Below, piece by piece: positions 1 through 5,008 of a stretch of DNA of 5,008 bases. The notes under the pieces were generated by a model. The model was given only the letters and a program-made list of their open reading frames with translations. It did no database searches and had not been told where the DNA came from. The position numbers and the translations under genes were made by a program. Source of the DNA: Clostridia bacterium. Lineage in GTDB: Bacteria > Bacillota_A > Clostridia > Oscillospirales > Acutalibacteraceae. Numbering within the stretch: the stretch's first letter is position 1; each line of letters begins with the position of its first letter. Location: the NCBI GenBank assembly GCA_024699005.1, contig JAILQN010000325.1, forward strand, positions 1 to 5,008. Direction: 5' to 3'.

Positions 1-1032
1 CGACACGGTATCTGAACCGAGCTTTGAGGCGAGCGCCCTCAGAGCGGGAGAATCCGTCCCCGTAGCGCAGGCGTACTGCGAAATCGCGTCCATCGATCTT
101 ACGAAATCGCTGTCGCCGAAGTTCAGAAACGCGAACTCCACCCTGCCGTCAACTGTATACGGATAGGACTGAAGCATAAAAGCGTCGCTGAGTTTTTCGG
201 GAACGGCGGCGCGTATCAAATCGTTCCTGCCGTTATAACGCTCGCTGCAGAAAAGATAGCGCAGAAGAGTGCCCGTGCCGTAGTTGTTATAAGACGGGCC
301 TTCATAGAAAAGACCTTCAGCGTCGAAACTGCGTATCTTATTGAAAACGCTGTTTCCGGAATACTCAAAGTATTCCGCGAGAGCCCTGTCGGCAAGATCC
401 GTTATTCTTTTTCTTTCCTGTTCCGGAACAAAATCGGAAACGCAGAGGAATGCTGTCGCCGCTTCTCCGACGCATACCGCCCACCAGTTGTGCCCCATCG
501 AATCGAGCGCATGTATACGGGTCTCCGGCAGGATCCAGTCGCGAAGAGCCGGCATAACTCCTTTTTCAAGGATACCGTCCGCGATGAGTCTTCTTTCGTC
601 CTCATTAAAGTGATCGAAAATCAGATCATACACCGCCGCTGTCGCAAGAGACGTATTGGTGGAAACGATATCTGCGTGCCAGGGCACAGGAATGCGTTTA
701 TAATACGAATCGGAATGCCAGCGCTCGAACCTGATGAAGCTCAGGAGCATTTCCTTCATGCGTTCGGCGCAGCGGATATCGCCGTCCGCGAGATATTTGA
801 CTCCGAGGGTGCTGAAAAACCTGTTAGCCTGTCCGTTCAGCAGCCCGTAATCGGCATGCTGGGATACGGTGTTCCCTTTCGCTGCGGTTTCCGTCACAAG
901 CTCCTCGCAGAGCGCTTTTTCCGCGGCCTCGCATACACGGGCGTAATAAGCGTTCCAATCGGAGCGTTTCCTTCTTTCGGCAAAATAAGCCTCGGCGTCA
1001 GCCTTTGAAAAATATAAATACGGATGAGTCAT
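1..1032 (-). CDS. Heparinase II/III-like protein, N-terminal part (runs off window)
   Basis: This is an open frame of 344 codons with no stop before the window edge, so the C-terminal half is missing; heparinase II/III-type proteins are usually about 600 residues or more. The visible part looks like the alpha/alpha-toroid of that superfamily (polysaccharide lyase families such as PL12, PL15, PL17, PL21). It opens with HPYLYFSKADAEAYFAERR (residues 3-21), the usual 'HPRLFF...' opening. It has DSMGHNWWAVCVGEAA (177-192), EGLFYEGPSYNNYGTG (239-254), where the aromatic-rich EGPxYxNYG motif is characteristic, and FLNFGDSDF (302-310). No signal peptide is seen, so it is probably cytoplasmic and may act on imported oligosaccharides. 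The start at 1032 places the HPYLYF motif right after the initiator. No Shine-Dalgarno is visible, and the frame stays open upstream to an ATG at 1101, which lies upstream of the predicted transcript start. Exact substrate is unknown. The family call is fairly confident; lyase activity is inferred, since the catalytic region is only partly present. Confidence 0.8.
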   Translation of the reverse strand, partial: MTHPYLYFSKADAEAYFAERRKRSDWNAYYARVCEAAEKALCEELVTETAAKGNTVSQHADYGLLNGQANRFFSTLGVKYLADGDIRCAERMKEMLLSFIRFERWHSDSYYKRIPVPWHADIVSTNTSLATAAVYDLIFDHFNEDERRLIADGILEKGVMPALRDWILPETRIHALDSMGHNWWAVCVGEAATAFLCVSDFVPEQERKRITDLADRALAEYFEYSGNSVFNKIRSFDAEGLFYEGPSYNNYGTGTLLRYLFCSERYNGRNDLIRAAVPEKLSDAFMLQSYPYTVDGRVEFAFLNFGDSDFVRSMDAISQYACATGTDSPALRALASKLGSDTVS

Positions 1033-1085
1033 GGCGCTGCGCGTTATAAGTCTGAATGGTTGTTGCTGCAGATAAATAATTACAC

Positions 1086-1113
1086 TTTGTATATTGCACA
1101 TTGTACATTGTTT
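1086..1113 (-). repeat. Degenerate heptamer tandem repeat (4 units)
   Basis: Read on the minus strand there are four successive 7-bp units: AAACAAT, GTACAAT, GTGCAAT and ATACAAA. They resemble the minus-strand units GTTCAWA found at 3176-3224, and both sets broadly fit GTWCAWW. The second unit supplies the -10 box of the minus promoter. The array is short and imperfect, so chance is not fully excluded. Confidence 0.5.
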
Positions 1114-1128
1114 AAGCAGCTCCGTCAA
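1100..1128 (-). promoter_or_regulatory. Sigma70-type promoter for the heparinase-like gene
   Basis: On the minus strand the -35 is TTGACG (1128-1123) and the -10 is TACAAT (1105-1100), separated by exactly 17 bp. Both hexamers are 5/6 matches to consensus. The predicted transcript start is near 1093, giving a leader of about 60 nt before the ATG at 1032. The -10 hexamer is contained in a unit of the local heptamer repeat. Confidence 0.7.
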
Positions 1129-1141
1129 TCCCCTTATTGAC
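1124..1141. promoter_or_regulatory. Palindrome joining the two divergent -35 boxes (candidate operator)
   Basis: GTCAAT (1124-1129) and ATTGAC (1136-1141) are perfect inverted copies with a 6-bp spacer of CCCCTT. The arms overlap the -35 boxes of both promoters, so a dimeric regulator bound here would affect both transcription units. The symmetry may simply follow from two consensus -35 boxes lying back to back, so an operator role is a hypothesis. No regulator gene is seen in the window. Confidence 0.35.
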
Positions 1142-1165
1142 TTGCCGGAGCGCGTGTTATATAAT
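1137..1165 (+). promoter_or_regulatory. Strong sigma70-type promoter for the oxidoreductase operon
   Basis: The -35 is TTGACT (1137-1142) and the -10 is a perfect TATAAT (1160-1165), with the optimal 17-bp spacer. This is 11 of 12 consensus positions. The predicted +1 is around 1172, only about 9 nt before the ATG at 1181, so the leader would be extremely short. The promoter also argues against any OYE start upstream of 1181. Confidence 0.8.
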
Positions 1166-1171
1166 CGTTAC

Positions 1172-1177
1172 GGTGAT
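1172..1177 (+). promoter_or_regulatory. Ribosome binding site of the OYE-type gene
   Basis: GGTGAT matches the 3' portion of the full Shine-Dalgarno consensus AAGGAGGTGAT. When aligned to it, the second G lies 7 nt from the ATG at 1181, which is standard spacing. It supports the start at 1181 but would sit at the extreme 5' end of the predicted mRNA. Confidence 0.5.
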
Positions 1178-1180
1178 TTT

Positions 1181-2398
1181 ATGCTCAACGATAACCTGAC
1201 CGTTTACGGAAAAACAATCCCGAACAGAGTGGTCTTCAACCCGATGGAAGGCTGCGACGGAACGTTCGCAGGCGGCATCGGAGAACTGACGAAACGCAGA
1301 TATCTTCGCTTTGCCGAAAGCGGCGCGGGAATTATATGGTTCGAAGCTACCGCCGTATCCTCCGAATGCAGGGCAAACCCGAGGCAGCTCTTCCTGACCC
1401 CGGAAACGGCGGACGGTTTCAAAAAACTGCTTGATGAGATAAGAGAACGCGCCCTTAAAACCGGCGGTCCGGTCCCGCTGCTCGTTCTTCAATCCACGAA
1501 TTCCGGACGCTGGAGCAAACCCGACGGAGCGCCTCGCCCGATCGTCGCCTACAGGAACTCTCTCTGGGAAAAAGGCAGAGAGGGCCTTGAATATATAACG
1601 GCATCGGACGATTACTGCAAAGCCCTGAGCGATAAATACGAAAAAGCCGCGCGGCTTGCCTCCGACGCTGGATTTGACGGCATTGACGTGAAATGCTCCC
1701 ACGGATATCTTCTGAATGAGTTCCTCAGCGCTTACGACCGTCCCGGAATATACGGCGGTTGTTTTGAAAACAGGACGCGGCTCTTTTTTGAGTGCGTCTA
1801 CGCCGCTCTGGCGAACGCAGGTAAAGACACGTTCGTCACGACCAGACTCAACGCCTGCGACTGTTTCCCGCATCCTTTCGGTTTCGGCACGGACAAAAAC
1901 GGGAATCCGGATCTGAGGGAGACCAAACAGATCATATCCCTTCTTGCCGGAAAAGGCATCGGGCTTATAAACCTGACTCTCGGCAACCCGTATTTGATCC
2001 CGCATATAAACAGCCCGTGCAGGAACGCTCCCGAACCGGAAGAAACGGGGCTGAGACGCATACGGGATATAACGGGCGAACTACAGAAAGCGTTTCCGGA
2101 AATCCCGTTTGTTATCCCCGGGCTCTCCTGCCTTGCGGAAAAAAGCGTCGATTACGCAGAAACGGCTCTTAAAGAGGGCGTATGTTCTCTCGCCGGCTGG
2201 GGCAGAATGACTCTGTGCTACCCCGATTTTTATAAAGACTGGCTGCGCTCCGGGAAGCCCGACAGATCAAAATGCTGTCTTGCCTGCGGAAAATGCACCG
2301 AACTTATGCGCGCGGGCACCGTCTCCGGCTGCCCGGCAAGGGATAAGGACGTTTATCTGCCTTTATACAGAAAAGAGGTAATGAAATGTACGCAGTGA
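1181..2398 (+). CDS. Old Yellow Enzyme-type FMN oxidoreductase with C-terminal Fe-S cysteine motif
   Basis: This is a 405-residue protein of the NADH:flavin oxidoreductase/OYE family, a TIM barrel expected to bind FMN. In order it shows IPNRVVFNPMEG (13-24, first strand), VLQSTNSGR (102-110, the family's QLxHxGR with the usual His replaced by Asn107), GFDGIDVKCSHGYLLNEFLS (164-183), and LAGWGRMTLCYPDF (337-350, the iGR...DP phosphate-binding end with Arg342). In the HGYL motif His174 is kept, but Lys171 stands where many relatives have the first His of HxxH. Cys366, 369, 372 and 384 (Cx2Cx2Cx11C) match the [4Fe-4S] site of the dienoyl-CoA reductase/trimethylamine dehydrogenase branch. That branch continues with FAD and NAD(P) domains and exceeds 650 residues, whereas this protein stops 21 residues after the last Cys. 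No signal peptide or membrane segment is seen. The start at 1181 is chosen from the GGTGAT site, the promoter just upstream and the family N-terminus. It is probably a reductase of activated C=C bonds or a dehydrogenase; the substrate is unknown. Confidence 0.88.
   Translation: MLNDNLTVYGKTIPNRVVFNPMEGCDGTFAGGIGELTKRRYLRFAESGAGIIWFEATAVSSECRANPRQLFLTPETADGFKKLLDEIRERALKTGGPVPLLVLQSTNSGRWSKPDGAPRPIVAYRNSLWEKGREGLEYITASDDYCKALSDKYEKAARLASDAGFDGIDVKCSHGYLLNEFLSAYDRPGIYGGCFENRTRLFFECVYAALANAGKDTFVTTRLNACDCFPHPFGFGTDKNGNPDLRETKQIISLLAGKGIGLINLTLGNPYLIPHINSPCRNAPEPEETGLRRIRDITGELQKAFPEIPFVIPGLSCLAEKSVDYAETALKEGVCSLAGWGRMTLCYPDFYKDWLRSGKPDRSKCCLACGKCTELMRAGTVSGCPARDKDVYLPLYRKEVMKCTQ
2374..2379 (+). 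promoter_or_regulatory. Ribosome binding site of the SDR gene, inside the preceding gene
   Basis: AGAGGT lies 6 nt before the ATG at 2386 and is embedded in the last codons of the OYE-type gene. It is the clearest Shine-Dalgarno in the window and points to coupled translation of the two overlapping frames. Confidence 0.65.
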
Positions 2399-3114
2399 TA
2401 ACAGGCGGCAGCAGGGGCATCGGTCTTGCCGTCGCCAAAAAACTTGCTGCGAACGGATATTTTTGTCTGATCGCGGCAAGGAACCGGACGCCGGAAGCGC
2501 TTGAACTGACAGCCTCGGGAAAAGCAGATTTTATTTCATGCGATATCTCGGACAAAGAGGACAGACTCAGACTCGCAGAAGAAATGAAAAAGCACGGCGG
2601 CGTCGATCTTCTGGTAAACTGCGCCGGAGTCGCGCCGAAGGTCAGACGCGATATGCTGGATATCACGGAAGAAGATTTTGATCAGGTCCTCGACATAAAT
2701 CAGAAAGGTACGTTTTTCGTATCACAGGCCGCGGCAAGGGTAATGCGGGAAAAACAGAGCGGACGGATCGTTTTCATAAGTTCGATCTCTTCCTATACCG
2801 CCTCGGTGGAAAGAGCGGAATACTGCGTATCAAAGGCAAGCATATCGATGTACACGAAGCTATTTGCAGCCAGGCTCGCCGAATACGGCGTCAGCGTTTT
2901 TGAAGTTTCCCCAGGAATAATCGAAACGGATATGACAGCCGGCGTGAAGGATAAATACCTGGATCTGATCGGTTCCGGACTGACTCCGATAAAGCGTATG
3001 GGGCAGCCGGAAGACGTGGCGAACGCCGTTTTCGCCTGCGCGGGCGGCGGTCTCGATTTCTGCACCGGGGCCGTGATCCCCGCCGACGGCGGTTTCAGTG
3101 TAAGAAGATTATGA
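2386..3114 (+). CDS. Short-chain dehydrogenase/reductase (classical SDR, FabG-like)
   Basis: This is a complete 242-residue classical SDR, of normal length for the family. The cofactor motif TGGSRGIG is at residues 6-13, NCAG at 78-81 (family NNAG), and the catalytic tetrad is Asn105, Ser133, Tyr146 and Lys150 (YxxxK). PGIIETDM (176-183) and the C-terminal IPADGGF (231-237) are also typical. Arg10 in the glycine-rich loop and Arg32 just after the second strand suggest a preference for NADP(H). The fold implies interconversion of a carbonyl and an alcohol in the cytoplasm. FabG-like sequences act on many substrates, and the neighbourhood of lyase and redox genes points to a catabolic keto or hydroxy acid rather than fatty acid synthesis; that is inference. 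The start codon lies 13 bp inside the OYE-type gene, with a good ribosome binding site, so the two are surely one operon and probably translationally coupled. Confidence 0.92.
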   Translation: MYAVITGGSRGIGLAVAKKLAANGYFCLIAARNRTPEALELTASGKADFISCDISDKEDRLRLAEEMKKHGGVDLLVNCAGVAPKVRRDMLDITEEDFDQVLDINQKGTFFVSQAAARVMREKQSGRIVFISSISSYTASVERAEYCVSKASISMYTKLFAARLAEYGVSVFEVSPGIIETDMTAGVKDKYLDLIGSGLTPIKRMGQPEDVANAVFACAGGGLDFCTGAVIPADGGFSVRRL

Positions 3115-3115
3115 A

Positions 3116-3131
3116 TGCCGCTGTAGCGGCA
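3116..3131 (+). other. Small GC hairpin after the SDR stop
   Basis: TGCCGC (3116-3121) and GCGGCA (3126-3131) are perfect inverted copies around the loop TGTA, beginning 2 nt after the SDR stop codon. No T-run follows, so it is not a convincing intrinsic terminator. It could stabilise the 3' end of the upstream message. Confidence 0.35.
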
Positions 3132-3196
3132 GTTCAGAGTTCTGAGTTCAGAGCAGTGTGTAACACAACTCAACTATGAACTTTGAACTATGAACT
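3131..3196 (+). other. Long imperfect stem-loop between the SDR and FAD genes
   Basis: Positions 3131-3153 pair with 3174-3196 over 23 positions: 19 Watson-Crick pairs, one G-U pair (3144/3183) and three mismatches (3137/3190, 3143/3184, 3151/3176). The 20-nt loop holds a further small TGTG-TAA-CACA hairpin (3157-3167). The stem arises from two heptamer arrays in opposite orientation, so several registers are possible. It would lie in the intercistronic mRNA just before the FAD gene. Whether it folds or acts in vivo is unknown. Confidence 0.5.
3132..3152 (+). repeat. Heptamer tandem repeat, plus orientation (3 units)
   Basis: Three consecutive 7-bp units occur: GTTCAGA, GTTCTGA and GTTCAGA. 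The unit is nearly the same as that of the array at 3176-3224 but lies on the opposite strand, which makes the two arrays an inverted pair. Confidence 0.6.
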
Positions 3197-3224
3197 TTGA
3201 ACTATGAACCATGAACTTTGAACG
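3176..3224 (-). repeat. Heptamer tandem repeat (7 units) running into the next gene
   Basis: Seven contiguous 7-bp units are read on the plus strand as ATGAACT, TTGAACT, ATGAACT, TTGAACT, ATGAACC, ATGAACT and TTGAACG. The minus-strand consensus is GTTCAWA. A degenerate unit, CTCAACT, precedes them at 3169. The last two units lie inside the downstream coding region and encode its first residues. Confidence 0.85.
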
Positions 3225-5008
3225 TAAAGCTTTTAACGTCCTAATCATCGGCAGCGGCGCGGCGGGGCTTGCCTGCGCCGACAGGCTCTCCGAACTCGGA
3301 GTACCGGATATCTGCGTTCTGACGGATGACGTCAGAGGCGGCACTTCGCGAAACGCCGGCAGCGACAAGCAAACCTACTACAAACCCGATTTCTGTTCCG
3401 AAAACGGCGACAGCGTAGTCAGAATGGCTGCCGACCTGTTTGCCGGCGGCGCCGTCAGCGGCAAAAAAGCCCTTACGGAAGCCTCGGAAAGCATCCGATG
3501 CTTTATGAGGCTTGTTGAAGCGGGAGTCCCGTTCCCGAAGGACGCTTACGGCAGATTTCCCGGCTACAGGACGGACCATGACAACACGGGACGCGCCACT
3601 TCGGCGGGACCGCTCACGTCGAAATACATGGCGGAAGCGCTCGAAAGAAAGGTCAGATCGCACGGTGTTCCTGTCCTCGGCGGACTCACGGCAGTAAAAC
3701 TCTTAAAGGACAATGACCGGTGCGTCGGCGTCGTATGCGTCGACTCCGCGGGCGTATTCAGAGCGTTCTGCGCCAAAGCCGTCGTTCTTGCAACCGGGGC
3801 TCCTGCCGCGATATATAAAGACAGCGTTTTCCCGGTTGAACAGATCGGGGCGACCGGGATCGCCGTTGAAGCCGGAGCAAAGCTCTGCAATTTTCAGGAA
3901 TGGCAGTACGGTATAGCCTCGCTGAAATTCAGATGGAACCTCTCCGGCAGCTATCAGCAGGTCATACCGCGCTACTTCTCGCGCTCGGAAGACGGAACCG
4001 AGAGAGAATTTCTGCTTGAAGCCGGCAGTCCGGACGATATATGTTCTCTTATCTTTCTGAAAGGCTATCAGTGGCCTTTCGACTGCAGAAAAACAAACGC
4101 TTCCTCAACGATCGATCTGCTTATCGCAGAGGAAAAACGGCAGGGCAATAAGGTCTTCATGGACTTTACAAGAGAACCTGACGGACTCGAACCGGGCAAG
4201 CTTTGCGGGGAAGCCCGCGGTTTCTGGGCAACTCACGGACTCACACGCTGCTCCCCCTTTGAAAGGCTTATGAAGCTTAATCCGAAGGCGATAAAAGTAT
4301 ATAAAGATCACGGCATAGATCTTGCTGCAGAGCCTCTGGAGATCGGCGTCTGCGCACAGCATAACAACGGCGGCATTTATACGGATACCGACGGCAGAAC
4401 GAGCATTCCGGGACTTTACGCCGTGGGCGAGGCCGCGGGAAATTTCGGCATATACCGGCCGGGGGGTTCCGCGCTGAACGATACGCAGGTATCCGCTCTG
4501 CGGACAGCCGAAGCCTTAAGCCGTGTGATCAGCGATCTCCTGCCTCCCGAAGAGATATCATGCAAACCGGAAAGACCTGTGATTTCCGATACTCCCACTT
4601 TGCCGCACCTGAAAAGCTTTTACAGCAAGCGGATGTCGGACTTTGCCGGGATCAGGAGATCTGTCGGCAATCTCGAAACCCTCGCGGAAGAATTACGTAT
4701 TCTGCTGAATGACTTCTGTTCAGTCGTCACGATCGGAGACTTCTCCGGGACCGCGGACTTCTTCAACTTCCGCTCCGCGGTGATCTCAGCCCTTGCGCTG
4801 TGCGTGACCGAGAAAGAGAGCGCTCTGAAAGCCGGCTCAAGGGGCGGATGCGTCTGTATCGGGGAAAACGGGGAGACATTACCCGAAAACGAGTTATACC
4901 GCAATTATCTGACTGTTACAGACGGCGACGGCGTAAGCTTTGTTCCGGTCGATCCGATCCCCACGGAAATACAGCTTTTCGAAGAACTGCTCAAAAATCA
5001 GGACGTTT
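3211..5008 (+). CDS. Fumarate reductase/succinate dehydrogenase-type FAD flavoprotein (C-terminus off window)
   Basis: The frame is open for 599 codons to the window edge. It belongs to the FAD_binding_2 superfamily (FrdA/SdhA, NadB, flavocytochrome c). Residues 12-19 are the dinucleotide-binding IIGSGAAG; GGTSRNAGSDKQ (43-54) is the next FAD-contact loop and has no His for covalent flavin, so FAD is probably non-covalent. VVLATGAP (191-198) and HNNGGIYTDTDG (384-395) with IPGLYAVGEAAG (399-410) are classic. By pattern alignment Arg293 (CRKTNAS), His384 and Arg416 (YRPGGSALND) match active-site residues of FrdA/NadB. The HPTG motif His is absent, replaced by EWQYG (230-234). Residues from about 460 on form the helical C-terminal domain. 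No signal peptide or heme motif is seen. ATG 3211 is the only usable ATG, since an in-frame TGA lies at 3205-3207; no Shine-Dalgarno precedes it, and the heptamer array supplies the first codons. It is probably a reductase or dehydrogenase of an unsaturated acid; the substrate is unknown. Confidence 0.87.
   Translation, partial: MNFERKAFNVLIIGSGAAGLACADRLSELGVPDICVLTDDVRGGTSRNAGSDKQTYYKPDFCSENGDSVVRMAADLFAGGAVSGKKALTEASESIRCFMRLVEAGVPFPKDAYGRFPGYRTDHDNTGRATSAGPLTSKYMAEALERKVRSHGVPVLGGLTAVKLLKDNDRCVGVVCVDSAGVFRAFCAKAVVLATGAPAAIYKDSVFPVEQIGATGIAVEAGAKLCNFQEWQYGIASLKFRWNLSGSYQQVIPRYFSRSEDGTEREFLLEAGSPDDICSLIFLKGYQWPFDCRKTNASSTIDLLIAEEKRQGNKVFMDFTREPDGLEPGKLCGEARGFWATHGLTRCSPFERLMKLNPKAIKVYKDHGIDLAAEPLEIGVCAQHNNGGIYTDTDGRTSIPGLYAVGEAAGNFGIYRPGGSALNDTQVSALRTAEALSRVISDLLPPEEISCKPERPVISDTPTLPHLKSFYSKRMSDFAGIRRSVGNLETLAEELRILLNDFCSVVTIGDFSGTADFFNFRSAVISALALCVTEKESALKAGSRGGCVCIGENGETLPENELYRNYLTVTDGDGVSFVPVDPIPTEIQLFEELLKNQDV

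Noticed and set aside
490..1008. Plus-strand open frame of 172 codons opposite the heparinase-like gene
   Set aside because: No ribosome site or domain is evident; the minus strand encodes recognisable heparinase-family motifs through the whole stretch.
1033..1101. Upstream in-frame ATG at 1101 for the heparinase-like gene
   Set aside because: It lies upstream of the predicted transcript start near 1093, overlaps the -10 box and repeat, and adds residues not resembling the family.
1094..1180. N-terminal extension of the OYE-type protein from a TTG at 1094
   Set aside because: The extension would be encoded by the heptamer repeat and both promoter elements, and does not resemble the family; ATG 1181 has a ribosome site and the correct N-terminus.
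1157..2005. Long minus-strand open frame of 282 codons opposite the OYE-type gene
   Set aside because: It is antisense to a gene with clear family motifs, its product shows no recognisable domain, and its openness follows from the codon bias of the real gene.
3116..3131. Intrinsic terminator after the SDR gene
   Set aside because: The stem is only 6 bp and no T-run follows on the plus strand; it is reported only as a small hairpin.
3115..3210. Separate promoter for the FAD gene within the repeat region
   Set aside because: TTGAAC repeat units resemble -35 boxes, but no -10-like hexamer lies at 16-18 bp from them; read-through from the upstream promoter is simpler.
3131..3224. CRISPR array or insertion-sequence end
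   Set aside because: The unit is a contiguous 7-mer without spacers, and no transposase or target duplication is present.
3241..3663. Minus-strand open frame of 140 codons opposite the FAD gene
   Set aside because: It lies over the FAD-binding motifs of the plus-strand gene; the translation is Arg- and Ala-rich and typical of an antisense shadow.

Overview
The window holds parts or all of four protein genes arranged as two divergent transcription units. No RNA gene, CRISPR array or transposase is visible. Protein families, frequent ATA and AGA/AGG codons, and degenerate 7-bp tandem repeats between genes suggest an uncultivated gut- or rumen-type member of the Clostridia/Bacillota. That placement is an inference from style, not from a marker gene.

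Left arm (1-1032, minus strand): the N-terminal 344 residues of a heparinase II/III-like polysaccharide lyase-type protein, cut by the window edge. It has no signal peptide, so it is probably intracellular. Control region (1033-1180): two strong back-to-back sigma70/sigmaA-type promoters. The minus promoter is TTGACG-17-TACAAT and the plus promoter is TTGACT-17-TATAAT. Their -35 boxes form the two arms of one perfect 6-bp palindrome.

Right arm (1181-5008, plus strand) encodes three oxidoreductases. The first is a 405-residue Old Yellow Enzyme-type flavoprotein that ends in a four-cysteine Fe-S motif and lacks the usual C-terminal FAD/NAD domains. The second is a 242-residue short-chain dehydrogenase that overlaps it by 13 bp. 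After a 96-bp gap comes a fumarate-reductase/succinate-dehydrogenase-type FAD protein that runs off the window (599 complete codons seen). The 96-bp gap carries heptamer arrays in opposite orientations that can fold into a 23-position imperfect stem. The second array continues into the FAD gene and supplies its start codon.

Working model (inference): a catabolic locus in which a lyase-type enzyme acts on an imported acidic oligosaccharide or uronate-like substrate, while the divergent redox operon processes an unsaturated or keto acid. The SDR would act on a carbonyl, and the OYE-type and FRD-type flavoproteins on C=C bonds or as an electron relay. Both flavoproteins depart from their families at substrate-binding residues, so the substrate is unlikely to be the textbook one. 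No gene symbol is assigned because none can be justified from sequence alone.
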